Source: Pseudeuparius sepicola | Lineage: Eukaryota > Arthropoda > Insecta > Coleoptera > Anthribidae | Length of the DNA: 64,000 nucleotides | Assembly: GCA_963920635.1 (NCBI GenBank) | Contig: OY987303.1 | Span: 20,500,175-20,564,174, forward strand | Reading direction: 5' to 3' | In this document: positions 9,471 through 22,439 of the stretch, piece by piece | Layout: each line of letters begins with the position of its first letter | Numbering within the stretch: position 1 is the stretch's first letter | Program-made: the position numbers and the translations under genes | The notes under the pieces: generated by a model | Told to the model about the DNA's origin: nothing | Database searches by the model: none | Seen by the model: only the letters and a program-made list of their open reading frames with translations

Positions 9471-10765
9471 CTGGGGTTCTAAACTAACTTCAAACATAGA
9501 AACTATAGCCTTTTTCTGTGCTTCAAAAAACAGAGTTTAATGTTAATTTCTTTCTATTCAAATTTAGGATTCGTGTGCGCAAAACGTAAATTCCCCAATA
9601 ATTAAAAACGAACATACAATGGGGCTATTTTTTTACAGTCGTAAAAAATTAACTTTTAGAACTGAAAATGCTTCACAGCGCCACAGCCACAACCTGTTTT
9701 CCATATTCAGAGTTTTTGTACAATGTTGGCAAGGGCGATTCAATTCAGAAAAAATCAATAAACAAGTACAAAATACTCAAGTTTGAGATATTTTACTGAC
9801 ATTTGGAAATCGAACATAGTTCTTCATTTATAATAATAATTTTCAATAAAAATCATTTAATTTTTTGTATCTTCAAAAGTACTTTACTCTTGACGGATCT
9901 AAATATTAATTTTATCTAAATAATTTTTCACAATTCTTCACTGCAAACTACATAAACATTCAGTAGTGGATATAAAATGTATTCAAAATTTCTCAGTGGA
10001 TTCAATAATAAATGCTGGCACTCATATTTTTTTTCGAAGCCGTTATAAACAACCCACTAGCACTTTGCCTGTTTTTTACCGCCGCGCTACACATTGTCCT
10101 TGCCCTTATTGCGGGGGGAAAACCGCAATAAATCTTTTTTCTGGTCGGAGAACGAGGCTGGGCCCAGGAGAGGAGACATCTTCTCAACGAAGGCACTAAA
10201 TTATTCAAGGAGGCGGCCAATCAAAAAGACAAAGGAATTAATTTCGAAAAATAAATCTCCTGTTCTGACGACGAAAGTAATCATCAAACACTGGGAGGAA
10301 ATTATTTAGGCCGGGGAACATTAGGGATCGCTGGAAAGTGGAAATGATTCTGAATTAGGTTTGGATTAATCAGAGAAATGAGAATTACCTTTTGTTTAAT
10401 ATCGCTTTGTTGAAAATTTGTCTATCTTCAGTGTCAGAATTATATTTTACCACAGGGATGTTCACAAAAATTAAAACGCCATAGAAAGGGCGTAAATAGC
10501 CTCCAAATTAAATCTTTGAAATACAAAAAAAGCAATAAATAAATGGCCGAAGTAGGCTATAGTTACAATTTCTGTGCTTCTATATATACCACTATATTAT
10601 ATTTATACAACTAAAATGGAATAAAAGAAGCTGTGTGTGAGGTATTAACGAAATTCTTTTTTTTTTATTTGAAAGGCCTATGTATGCCATTATGTATGGA
10701 ATATAACGTCGTTCAAATGTCCGTCACGGCTTCTCATGGTGGCACGGATCCGAGTTGTCCAATTT
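9471..10765. other. Unassigned sequence with a GC-rich patch
   Basis: The patch at about 10070-10230 is clearly GC-richer and open on both strands for about 70 codons, but no domain is recognisable. The remainder is AT-rich without repeats. Confidence 0.3.
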
Positions 10766-11493
10766 TTAATGATTCTGCTGCATAGATCCGGCTAAATTTA
10801 TGTTGGCTTTAAGGGCATCGGCCGATTGCGGCTTATTGGCATACACCTGAGACTTCAGGTAACCCCACAAGAAAAAGCCTAGCGGGGTCAAATTGCACGA
10901 TTTTGGTGGCCAATTCACGTCACCTCTGCGAGAGGTATCCATATCCATACCCTCAAATCGTTCATGCAGAATGTCCATCGTGGCGTCTGCTGTGTCGCAC
11001 GTAGCCCCATCCTGCTGGAACCACATGTCGTTTACCTCCATATCGTTCAATTTGGACCAAAAGAAATCGGTTAGCATCATTCTGTATAGCGCTCGCCGTT
11101 GATGGTGATGGCCTCACCAACGTCACTTTCAAAAAAGTACGGACCAGTGACGCCGCCGGCCCAAAATTAGCACCAAACAGTAACTTTTTGTGGATGCGTT
11201 GTCACCTGGTGAACCTCGTGTGGGTTGGCGTCGTTCCATATACGGCAATTTTGCTTGTTAACAAAGTCATTCTCGGCCGATCTGGCCTTTCTTTGACATA
11301 AGGGTGTTGGCTGCTTGTTTACCGAACCGGTTGTCTCGAATTTTGCCACCAAACGTTGGAGAGTCGACTTTGAAGGGCCAATGCGTCTGCCGTAAATTGG
11401 GCGCAACGCGCGCAACGTTTGCACTAACGAACACTCATTTTGATAATAAAGTTTTATCATTTGGACGTGCTGCTCAATCGTGTAACTTGCCAT
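10766..11493 (-). pseudogene. Mariner-superfamily transposase, internally deleted
   Basis: The N-terminal part (11493-11167) reads MASYTIEQHVQMIKLYY, then a helix-turn-helix with STLQRLVAKFETTGSV and KARSAEN, the start typical of the insect DUF4817-type transposases. It then jumps directly to DFVNKQNCRIW and HPQKVTVW, so most of the second HTH and the first catalytic Asp region are missing. The C-terminal part in another frame (11080-10766) carries MWFQQDGAT and NWPPKSCNLTPLGFFLWGY, the segment with the second Asp and the final acidic region of the DDE/D fold. Deletion plus a frame break make it non-functional. Clear terminal repeats were not found. Confidence 0.75.
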
Positions 11494-12745
11494 GGTGATT
11501 TGGCATCAGTGACTGAATAATAAACACCAGATTAGACAGACGCCACCAAAACAACATGGCTGCCACAGGATGCCAACATCGACCCGTCCTATAATTGAAA
11601 AACCCTTTACTATAAAAGTCTTTGCTTTAAAAGGCTGAATTGTGTTTCATTTCAACCTCAGAAACACTTCCAAGCTGAATTACAATTTTGTTATAGTAGG
11701 CTAATTTACCATTAGTCGCCGCTATCAAGAAAAAAATATACAGTGTTGTCATTTAATTGTGCAACAGTGAGATTTTTTTTAATTAAATGCATAACCAAAA
11801 TACAGATATTGCCAAAAGTTGATGCTTGTTCAATAGTCATATTAGGTGCACTTAGAATGGTTACAAGTTAAGCAGCATACAGGGTAGGTAAAAAATATAT
11901 AAAAAGAGAAAGGTACCTTTACTTCAGAAAATTCAGCAAAATAATATTAAGAAAAGTTGTTTAGAATTAAAAGCTATGCCTAAATACCAAAACATGACCT
12001 CCTAAGAAATAAAATTTCGGCAATTAATTTCCAGTTTATTAATAATCATTAATACAAAAATTTGCCCCTTAAATGAGAGCTTTTTAATATACTCATTATC
12101 ATTACTAATATTTACCTTTTAAGAAAAAATATTGCGGAATTTTAAAGTTTTGTTTAATATCGTTGCAACAAACAAACAATAAAAATCTAAGTTAATTTTA
12201 CAAATATGCTTGAATTTGAACACCGTTATTGCGAAATTGATTTTATTTTGATTAATTTATGAAAGTCTTTAGGGTGAAGGTCAAAAAAATGTTTGGGATA
12301 ATATTATTGTTTTCAAAAAGTATATTTTTTTTTTCTTGTATGCTGTATGCTGTTCGACTTGCAACCATGCCTAAAAGTTTGACCAAAAACGGAAAAATTT
12401 ATTTTTTGCCATGCGAATTAAACAAAGCACAGAGGTATGTACCAACTAGGGTAAGTAGTAGGTTATAGGGAGGTGGGAAGTATAGCCCTAACACAGAAAT
12501 TTTGACGTATAAGAGCCTGCAGCAAAATAGTTATTTAAAAGAAATGCTATCTGTTATAATAATAAATTAAAAATAAAAATATATTAATTTATAATATTTA
12601 GTACAATTGTCCCAAATAGCATTAAATTTTAAATTAGAAAGCATTATATTTATATTAAAATTAATATACTTTTTTCTCTGTGTACCCCATAGTTTTGTAG
12701 AGTTTTAGCAGTGACTATTTTTATAATCTACTGCTTTTAGATAGT
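11494..12745. other. Unassigned AT-rich sequence
   Basis: About 1.2 kb, very AT-rich from 11950 on. No element ends, repeats or coding signal that I can support. Confidence 0.35.
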
Positions 12746-12747
12746 TA

Positions 12748-14686
12748 CCCAAGTAGCATCGTAGTGATGAAAACTTATATCGTCACTTCTACCGAGTGGC
12801 CATTACGTAATCACCACCAAAATCTACAACTTCGCAGTAAGATTTACTTTATTTTCTACGAAAATAGTGGTAATCACGTCAATTTCACCACTAGTAGTCA
12901 CTATATAGTTTCATAGCTTTTTAGTGGTGCTTAAGGTGTTTGGAACGTCGTGATTACTACCGAAAATCACCGTAAAGTTCTTATGCTTTCAAAGTGGAAA
13001 ATGGAAGTGGCGGCGACCAAACTGTATCACTAAAATATATCTTCGAAGTGGCGACAACTTTAGCGTGCGCGTGATAGTGACGGCCACGTTTTGGTCACCT
13101 CTACTAAACCTTGAAAGTGGCGAAACTTGTTGGTGATAACTAGTGGTCATCGCCAAGTTTTTGCCACTTGTAGAAGAGATTTTCGCGTTCTCATATGACA
13201 TCAAAGCCACTAAAAAGTTATCATTACCATCAAAATTCAATCTATAGTTAACCGTCACTATCAAGTGAGGCTTCCTTGCTGTTTTGCTGTATGCGCGTGC
13301 ATATTTCTGGTAACGCGGTGTCAATGTGGTGATTGTAGTGCAGTGAGTTTAGTGTTCTTTCTTTGAATTAATTATTCGATGTGTGCGATTTAAAGATGAG
13401 TATAGTGTTTAAGTCGTGTAGTCAATATGAACGACATGATGACGTGCATATTACACTCTGGGCGAGCAGGACCTGTTTCCAGAATATTGTCGCTTGAAGA
13501 GGTGTGACAGCGGTGTAAGCTTCTTACTCTGAGCTGCCACTTCCAAAATTTAAAAACTATTAAGTAATTTTTGCTACTCAATGCTTTTTACTCGGTGGAC
13601 GAATTCTTGAATAAAACCTTCGCCTACTAAATAAGTATTTGTTATTGTGGATTTATTATTGTAAATTTATTTCGAGATTTTAACTAAATGTAAAATATGT
13701 ACTATGTATAAGTGCCTGTTTGTCTTATTATGCTTAATGTAAGTATCTTAGCGCGAAATAAAGAATTTGCATTTTATAGTCGTTGCGAATGCTTTGTTCA
13801 ATAAATTTTGAGGTTATGGAAATTGACACTCGCGCCTGTAGATTCAGTGTAGAATTATGGCGGCTGCAGTGGTGTCTGTGACGTGGCCGCCACTTTCAAA
13901 TAATGAAAGTAACTATGAAGTGGAATAACACAGTTTCCGCCACTATGCGGCCACTAAGATCAAGTAACAAAAACCTCAAATACGCAAATGTATGTGCGAA
14001 ATCACTTTAAAGTTATATTTTAGACAAGACGCCATATTTAAGAATGATATTTATGCCGCCATTATGACAAAATGAACAGGCTACTGAATAAAAATTAATT
14101 TCTCGTCAATTCTTCATTAAAATATAGTATATTAATAAATAATTATTGGTTTTTCGTAACCAGGAATAATAAAAAAAATGTTTGCGGTATGTAGGTAGAT
14201 ATGTTTAAAAAAAGTGTGCTCCTCACTTTTTATTTTATTTTTTGAAAATATTGAATATTGCAGGAGGGCGTGCTCATATTTCGAGCTATAACGTCTATGT
14301 TTGACAATAAACTTGAAATCGTTTTGTTTTTAGCCCCATCTTCTAATTACATTAAAATAAAATAAATACTCATAGTAGTTATATTCCCGCCCGATTGACA
14401 CCGTCAATCTCAGTAATTTCGAGTTGGTGGGAGAAAGGCAGCAGGACATAATAATGTATGTAGATACCTGAATAAGTTAAACGAGGGAGACCGTGGATGG
14501 AACGTAACGGTATAAATTGCAAAAACGTGGTGGCAACGTGGCAGCCACCCAAAAATTGTTCCCCATTTTGGTGGCAGCCACGTTATAGAAAGGTTCCTAT
14601 AACGTGTCGGCCACTAGTGATAAAGAACACTTTAAAGTTTCTACGGTAGTGGTCGTTACGTGCGCCCACTAAAAATGCTACTTGGG
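12748..14686. mobile_element. CCCAAGTAGCA inverted-repeat element
   Basis: Inverted ends CCCAAGTAGCA (12748-12758) and TGCTACTTGGG (14676-14686), each flanked by TA. Subterminal segments on both sides are rich in repeated AGTGG-type units, such as GTGGCGGCGACC, GTGGTGATAACTAGTGG and GTGGCAGCCACG, in alternating orientation. The interior (13.3-14.5 kb) has no recognisable protein. It is most likely a non-autonomous DNA transposon of about 1.9 kb. Confidence 0.55.
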
Positions 14687-14688
14687 TA

Positions 14689-15690
14689 TTGACTTTCCCA
14701 GTACCAAAATGATTGTCCCATTACTACGATTACCTCTTTGCTGTTGTTTGAATGTTATTTAAAGATTTAAACGCATTATGTACTTCCTCTAAGCGGAGAG
14801 GTAGAAATTTAAACAGATTTTTGCAGTCGCTGAAACAACCTCGATGGGTGTTCCAAAGTTTCGGACAGAGCCGGATTCAGAAACAATTATGCCGAGTAAA
14901 AAGGTATATAGATTTTTCCTTTTACCCGTATTCGTAATACCATTTTGTCTACGCTTTTAAAAGTGTTGTAAATAAAAATTCTCAAAGATGCTTGGCAAAC
15001 AACAAGCAGGGAAAATAATACTTTTCCAACTCAAATTTTCAGACCCGCCTCTGTCTCGCGAATCTCCCAGGAAAAAGAAAGAATAAAATGCATAATTGGA
15101 TTTCAAAAAATCCCAGCTCGCTGGAATGGTGTACCTACCTAATATTATTTTGCCAGGGCAGAAATTTTCTGAATGTTTAGTCTGCTAACTTTTTCTTCCA
15201 GTTTTCGACATTTTCCGCATTTCAACTCGGTAGGTTTTACTACAAACGATAATTACACGTTCTGTCTCTCTAAATATACTAAAGCTTTCCCTGGTATACA
15301 CTAAAATATACCTATTAACCTATTAGGCGTTAGCCCCAACAATAAGAAAATTGGTGGTTTTTTAAATTTAATAGCAGCAGTGATTATAGTATTGGGTACT
15401 ATAATCACTGGTAGCAGTATATTATCTTAAACTTCAATTATATTGTAGTAGCACAGAATAGCCACGGTGGCTATTCTGTGGTAGTAGGTATACCTATGGA
15501 ATAATGCTATTTTACATTGTAGAGCTCTGTTAGAAAAAAATATGCACTTTGTATTTTCTCGCCAATTTTAGCACTTTGAAAAAATGTCACAATAGTTTTT
15601 CTTGTTATTAGTGCTATGTAAGCCAGACGCGTGGTCTCTTCTTCTAAACTGCAACTAACTATACCTATACAACCACTAAAAAATATAAAG
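14689..15690. other. Unassigned sequence
   Basis: Contains a small hairpin ATAGCCACGGTGGCTAT near 15459-15475 and a hairpin around ATTATAGTATTGGGTACTATAAT near 15383-15405. No gene recognised. Confidence 0.35.
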
Positions 15691-15691
15691 G

Positions 15692-15792
15692 TTAGGTTAG
15701 GTGATTCATTTCTTTTACACCTGCTGTGCTTATAGTTACATATAAAATATAGGTATAAAATAGGTATAAAGTATAGGTATAAAATATAGGTA
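15692..15792. repeat. Short tandem array of ATAGGTATAAA
   Basis: The unit TATAGGTATAAAA or a close variant is repeated about five times up to the edge of the foldback element that follows. Confidence 0.6.
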
Positions 15793-15794
15793 TA

Positions 15795-16994
15795 CAGGGT
15801 GGCCCACCACGAACTGCATCGATCTATATATGGAAAACTAAAAGTAGGAAAATTCTGAAAATTTGGCACCTCACCAATGCCGATGGGCGCTGCTCAACTA
15901 AAATATTTTGGTGAATCTGGCACTTCCGCTTATACCGGAAGTCGATATCAACTTTCTTATTTCAAATGGAACACCCTGTATATTATTGCATTTTTGGATT
16001 CTAGGCATCATTTTTGAACAAAAACTTGCACCATGTTCTATGCCTAAATCCAACCGTTTTTGAGATATTTGCATTTTTCCGAAAAAAATTACAGGTGCAG
16101 ACCTAAAGTCAATTAGCAATTTATACGAGGAAACCACGAAATTTCAAAACGAATTTTTGGCATCGTGTAACAGAAGCCCTGACATAGTGATCTCTGCTGA
16201 GAAATAAATCCGTTCTTATACAGGGCGTTCACAAACTATGAATATAAATTACATTCAAAATGTTAATACCTAAATCTCGAAATTTTCAAATGGAAACCCC
16301 CATTTTTTTTAATGCGCTCTTATTCACCACTAAAAATGATGACAACTTTGTGTAAGGTTTCCTATACCTAAATGCAGTAATTTTCGATTAATTTACGAAA
16401 AAAACACTTTTCGCCCATAAAATGCGGGGTTTGCTTAACGCTTGGAAAATCATATTAACCGTGGACGTTGAAAAGACAATCGTGGCTGAGGAAATGTCAC
16501 TTGGTTTATAAATTATTGTCAAGAATAATGCGGGCGCGCTTAAATTCCAATTAAGCGCGCCGGCATTATTGTTGATAATTTGTATAAGAACGGATTTATT
16601 TCTCAGCAGAGATCACTAGGTCAGGGCTTCTTGTTACACGATGCCAAAAATTCGTTTTGAAATTTCGTGGTTTCCTCGTATAAATTGCTAATTGACGTTA
16701 GGTCTGCACCTGTATTTTTTTTCGGAAAAATGCAAATATCTCAAAAACGGTTGGATTTAGACATAGGACATGTTGCATGTTTTTGTTCCAAAATGATGCC
16801 TAGAATCTAAAAATGCAATAATATACAGGGTGTTCCATTTGAAATAGGAAAGTTGATATCGACTTCCGGTATAACCGGAAGTGCCAGATTCACCAAAATA
16901 TTTTAGTTTAGCAGCGCCCATCGGCATTGGTGAGGTGCCAAATTTTCAGAATTTTCCTTCTTTTAGTTTTCCATATATAGATCGATGCGGTTCT
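15795..16994. mobile_element. Large foldback element, CAGGGTGGCCC end
   Basis: The left arm (15811-16220) and the right arm (16582-16994) are near-identical inverted copies of about 410 bp, with shared blocks such as GGTGAATCTGGCACTTCCG and CTCTGCTGAGAAATAAATCC. The left end begins CAGGGTGGCCCACCACG; the right end lacks this last 15-20 bp and stops in GATCGATGCGGTTC, so it is truncated or was replaced. The arm contains its own ACACCCTGTATATTATTGC block. No transposase is present. Confidence 0.7.
16507..16583. repeat. Hairpin in the loop of the foldback element
   Basis: ATAAATTATTGTCAAGAATA and GGGCGCGCTTAA at the left pair with TTAAGCGCGCC and TTATTGTTGATAATTTGTAT at the right, giving a nearly perfect 77-bp palindrome with a GC-rich tip. 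It is probably a separate miniature element nested in the loop. Confidence 0.55.
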
Positions 16995-17333
16995 AGAATT
17001 TCACATTTTATAAAATGTTGGGAGTCTGAAGAACTCAACCTTATATTATTATTTCAGAACTGTCTAGAGAATAAGGATTAAATTAGACTTTCAACTCCTC
17101 GGCGCAAGTTTTTGCATATAAAAAGCTAGTTCGTCTACTGTTGACGAACTTTGCTGAATAACTAATTTCCGCGCTTTTCCGACCATGAAAAATCGACGGT
17201 CTAACCCAGAAAATTGCAAATCTTCCGAGGTTTTTCGCTGATAAATGGAGTGACTTCGCAGAAATGACCGATATTTCCCTCAAAGTGATCCGCAGATTCT
17301 TTCGGATATTTTCTTAGAAACTAGGTATTTTGT

Positions 17334-17505
17334 GGCTATTTATATATTATAGGATATACCTTAAGTTTAGTGTTTAGTTCAAATTCTTTGTAAGCAGATG
17401 ACGCATAATAATAAAATAACTATTTATATGTTATAGGATATACCCTAAGTTTAGTGTTTAGTTCATATTCTTTGTAAGCAGATGACGCATAATAATAATA
17501 TAATC
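17334..17505. repeat. Tandem duplication of about 85 bp
   Basis: The unit containing GGATATACC-TAAGTTTAGTG and TTTGTAAGCAGATGACGCAT occurs twice in direct orientation with only a few substitutions. Confidence 0.8.
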
Positions 17506-17511
17506 CCTTAA

Positions 17512-17878
17512 TCGTCCATTAGAGATTTTTGCGCCGAAATCGTACCATAACCTCACTTTTCACCCAACTGTGTAGTAGGTACTAGTACTAGTAGGCGCGA
17601 CGAAGTCGGCCCAATCTCTGACGTCACGCACGCCACGTACGTGGCCGTGGTGCACGTAATTTTTTTATTCTCCGAATTTTGAATTTGGCGCACGTCACGT
17701 TTTTTATTTTTCGGTATTTTGGATTTAGCGCCACGTACGTGGCTTGCGTGACGCACGTGGCGTGCGTGACGTCAGAGATTGCCCGCGAATTCGTCGCGTA
17801 TATTAGTACCTACTACACAGTTGGGTGAAAAGTGAGGTTATGATATACGATTTCGGCCCAAAAATATCTTATGGACGA
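17512..17878. mobile_element. TTAA-flanked MITE with CACGTACGTGG motifs
   Basis: The inverted ends begin TCGTCCATTAGAGAT (left) and its near complement (right) and are bounded by TTAA on both sides (17508-17511 and 17879-17882), the target duplication of piggyBac-type elements. Long arms of about 130 bp pair, including AACCTCACTTTTCACCCAAC. The centre is packed with ACGTACGT, GTGACG and TGACGTCA palindromes. Non-coding. Confidence 0.7.
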
Positions 17879-17882
17879 TTAA

Positions 17883-18387
17883 CATGGGGGATCGTGGTAT
17901 CAAAATGTCGTAGCTTACCTATACTGGAATGTATTCATGTAGATGATGTTGGTGTTGGTTTAGTATGATAGATTTTCCAGAAGTTTAAGTAAACGCTGGT
18001 CTTGGTTTTCGACAACAAAAAATGTGTGAACAAAATTAAACAAAACTAACCAATTTATAGGAAAAATGCAAGATAAATGTTTGCCTTGATTTCTTGAAAA
18101 TTAGTAGATAGGTATTTCCTACTAATTTTACTGTGTAGAGCGAATAATGTCTATAATAGGGGATTAGTAAGCAGTAAGTATATACATGAGTACCCCTCTA
18201 AAAATCGGCAAAATATATTACGTCAGTGTTTAAACTACGGCTTATATCTATATCTCTGTATTGTATATGATTTAGGTTGTATATAGAAATATATGTATAA
18301 AACGACAGACGCATCTGCAACTTAAAAAGAAGCCTGGTTACAGAAATCTACAGAATATTTTGTAAGGTAAACATCAAGGCTTTTATA
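17883..18387. other. Unassigned AT-rich sequence
   Basis: No repeat partner or coding signal seen between the TTAA MITE and the next foldback element. Confidence 0.35.
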
Positions 18388-19304
18388 CAGTGCTATTCAT
18401 AAAGTTTGCACCAAATGGGAAAAATTTGTATTATTATATTTTTTGAAAATCTTATTTTGGGATATGTTGATGCATGTTTTGTTTACACTGTTGCGCCTAA
18501 AGAGGGTCATGAGGTCACAGCCCATGCCTGTCAAATTTGACATTTAAAATTCAAAATTGGGAAAAATCAGGTTTGCCTTGAAAATATCGGAAAAAGTTAT
18601 TAAGAAATTGTGTTTGTATTGTATTATTGTGCCCCTATGCAAATTTTCAGAAGGATATCAGAATATTCGTCTTTCTTACTTGATATTCCTGGAATTGAAA
18701 CTGAATCCATAAAATTCGATACAAAACTGTACCTTATAATTTTGTTTCACTGAATTTCAAAATATGGATGTATTTTATGTAAAAATATTACAACACTGGC
18801 CCAGGGAATAAATTTATCTTAAAATGAAAGAGTCTTTGCACCAAGATTGCGTTCTTACGCAATAGCTATTTTAAAAAATCTCATGTTTCTCCTTAACTTT
18901 GCATTGAAATTTATTTGTATTGTTATGATTTAGTAAGAGAGCAACCACTAAATAAGTTTCTTCGGTTATTTGCGGGAAACAAATATCAAGAACCGATTTG
19001 AAGGGAAACAATTAAGAAAAAACGAACATCGTGATATCCTTCTGAAAATTTGCATAGAGGCACAATAATGCAATACAAATACATTTTTTAAATAACTTTT
19101 TCCGATATTTTCAAGGAAAACCTGATTTTTCACAATTTTTTATTTTAAATGTCAAATTTGACAGGCATGGGCTGTGACGTCACGACCCTCCTTAGGCGCA
19201 AAAGTGTAAACAATACATGCACCGACATATCCCAAAATCAGATTTTCAAAAAATAAAATAATACAAATTTTTCCCATTTGGTGCAAACTTTATGAATAGC
19301 ACTG
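18388..19304. mobile_element. TA-flanked foldback element, CAGTGCTATTCAT family
   Basis: Inverted ends begin CAGTGCTATTCATAAAGTTT and are flanked by TA on both sides (18386-18387, 19305-19306). Terminal repeats extend about 280 bp and share TTTGACAGGCATGGGCTGTG in inverted form. The centre (about 18670-19030) is unpaired and non-coding. A Tc1/mariner-type transposase in trans is the likely mobiliser. Confidence 0.8.
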
Positions 19305-19541
19305 TATAATCTTCGTAGCTAAACATAATATGCTAGGTGATCCAGATAACTTCGCATTCGCAAGAAGGCATGAATTTTTGAATTGACGTCGTGCATGTGA
19401 TGTGAAGCACGGAGGAGTATCTGAATAAAGTAAATGCACATACATGTATGTCACATGCTCTTCATGTTTATAAAATGAAAATCATCTCGTGTCATTTCTC
19501 AACTATCGTCACTCTTTATTATAGTGGATAACACGAAACTT

Positions 19542-19604
19542 GATCCTTGCGTCACAAAGGCCAACAATGTAATTTCCATTGTCGACCATTGTGACGCAGG
19601 GATC
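19542..19604. repeat. Short hairpin GATCCTTGCGTCAC
   Basis: GATCCTTGCGTCACAAAGG at the left pairs with the complement ending GTGACGCAGGGATC, around an AACAATG/CATTGTCG inner stem. It could be a miniature element or a structured RNA segment. Confidence 0.5.
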
Positions 19605-19609
19605 ATTAT

Positions 19610-22439
19610 TGGTGAGATTATACATCAGATCAAACATCGATTGGTTGTAATCAACGTTACCACGCGCACAGAATGCGCATGCATTTGTTTTGGTATATAG
19701 TGTATAATTGATGGTATATACCTAACTGTATAATTGATTATTCTTATACCTAATAAACCAATTGCCAACCAGCTAAAGGATGTTCGTTCAAAGTTATAAC
19801 AAACATGAAATATACGTCGTCCTAAAATCTGAATGACTTTTTGTGGAAAGCTAGCCTCCCCTCATACCGTTTATCTTTGCCTACGCCGTCTGACGAGCCG
19901 CGGATATTATTTTTATTACATTCCTGAAAGTTGACATGTAATAAGGGACAAAACGTATAATGCACGGAAATAACATCCTGGGAATAATACCGAGTTAAAA
20001 GGCGGAAAACGGGGCGAACAAGAAAAATGAAACTCGAGCAATATCGCCACGCCAAACATTCAGGAAATTTCTGACCGGGAAAAATTTTGCGATGTCGGCA
20101 GTTTTTTGAAATCCGATTAAGAAATTGTATTGTCTGTTCTTGCCGGGGGATTTGCTCGGTGGGGGCCTGACTTGACAGCCTGCAGATTCTTTTCAAGAGT
20201 ATTAAGTAGGTATGTTTGTTCCAAGTCACAAATTACATGCATGAATTCCCCCATACAAGTTTTAAAGTCAAGTAACAAAAATAATCCTGAACGTGTATAG
20301 TCCTCCTTACGGCAGAATGTGTGCGACGTAAGGGGGAAGAACTCGTAAATATTAAAGAATTAGTCATAGTTCGGGGGCGTAGCTCAATTTTGTGTAACTC
20401 ACCGACTTAACTTTCATATAATTGTTATTTAATTTATAGTTAATATTATTCTTAACGGTGATGCCTTAGACTATGGAGGAAGGCAAACCCTTATAACATT
20501 GGCAATTATTTCTCGTGTTTGAGAATGCAACGTTATTCCTTGTTTACTCATTTTGCGCACGTTAACTCTCGAACATACGAAACGCCACTGAGCTCTCTGC
20601 CAAGCTTGCCGGCGGCCGAAAAAATGAGCGCTGTGTGGTAGCCCAAATACGCAGTTAATTTTACGTACCATAGAAACAGGCACAAAACGCGTTGGCTAAC
20701 TGGTTTTGTCGCCCGGTTCGCTGGCTGAACTAATTTGTTGCCGTATTTCAAAGGCGATGGTAGACGCGACGATGTTGAAAAAAATATAATAGGTGTTTTA
20801 TTACACCGCGTTAAAAATAAATGATCGCGTGATGCGAGCTTCATTTTTTCAGTATTACAGAGTTCAGAAATTCGGCTTCAATATGCTAAAACTTCTATTC
20901 GCCAATAAATAACGACTACTCGTATAGGAAATCTCGCAACGCTGCCCGCATTATTTAGAAACGTTTTCTTTCATGCTTTAAACTATATAAGGAAAATAAT
21001 GTATTACAAAGTGAAATATTTTTATAATTGCTCCGCGCTTGTGTTTGGAGAATATTTGTCTGTTTCCCGCATACCTGACTCGTTAAGATTGTGCCAAGCC
21101 TATTAAATTTTTCGTATAAAAGCGAAATAAACCTAAAGTTTGTTAAACGTTAAGCAGAGATACAATCGCAGGTATACAACTTGTATTTTAAAATATGTTA
21201 TGTATACTTAGATACATTTAATTACGCCATAATTTCCTTATTTGTTAAACTTCCACCAGCTAGAAGTATCAGAGTCGCAAAACCAAAAGCTCCCTGAAAT
21301 CAAGGCTTAAAGCGTTTAAAGAAAGAAAGGAATAACTCTCAACAAGTGCGTATAAAAGAACGAAATTACTTGTTGCTCTAGGTATGTATAGAAGATTAAG
21401 AAACTTATCTCTGTCGGAAGTGAGAAAAACAAACAAAACATATTTTAATCAGATCTGTGACAATTTCAATTCTTAACCGGATGGTGGGTTCAGCACTTTG
21501 ATTGATGGAGTTTGCCCACGTTTTTCTTATAATAATTAAAATACCGTAAAGGTTACCAACATGTGGTTTGTTTTCGCAATTTTAGAGTTTGTATTTGACA
21601 TGACAAGTAAGTTTATCAGTTTAAATGATCTTGTGTTTTATAACATAACTATACGTTTATAGATGACACTGAAATGGTTGTTTAACTGCAAGCGCTCTGT
21701 CAGGATTTTAATAAATACATATCTGTGCAAAGTATATGTAATGTAATAATATTTCACGTCAAACTTGGTCTGCATTACGTGATCTAGATATTCATTTCAT
21801 AGCAAAATATCTAATGTGACAATTCTTCACAATTTACGTAACCCTAACTCTATTAATAGGTACTTTTCACAATTTCTCCAGTTTGTAAATAATAAATGTG
21901 ACAATAAAACATGTTCTTCAACGTATAAAATAATTTTTTACTTCATATGGTTGACTTGAATGAGATTCATTCTAATCTACACAAACTTATACATACTTAT
22001 GGCTATGGCCACATATTCTTAAAAATGATCAAGTTGTGTAGTACAAATATTGCTATGTACTTTTTACATATTATTAATTCATGTATAGAAAAGTCATATT
22101 TCGATGCATCTCATACAATGAATTTTAGGTAGTTACGAGTTTGAATAACCTGATCTTGTATGGTCAGTCAGAAGCCCTCCGTTTCGGGAAAAATTCATCC
22201 CGAGGTCAGACAATAGTTCGACGCTAACTTATATCCACATATTCCTGGTTAACCTCATTAGGATGCCTCCGTGCAGCGGCTTATTCAACCAAATCTGTAA
22301 TTATTTATCTTTGTCGGTTCGGTGATGATTTTGATGGTCATGCTCCCTCAGACGTAAAGATGTTGAGACGTCTGCACCGCATGTAGCTCGATGTAGTGTG
22401 GAGTTGTTGCCCTGCCTGTGGAAATAATTACGTAGATTT
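19610..22439. other. Long unassigned stretch
   Basis: About 2.8 kb without mobile-element ends or repeated blocks from elsewhere in the window. Open frames around 19822-20229 and 20471-20844 (minus) are GC-richer but show no domain, so I do not call them genes. This is the best candidate for original host intergenic or intronic DNA. Confidence 0.3.

Noticed and set aside
12989..13324. 111-codon minus-strand frame
   Set aside because: Lies in the AGTGG-repeat part of an inverted-repeat element and shows no protein character.
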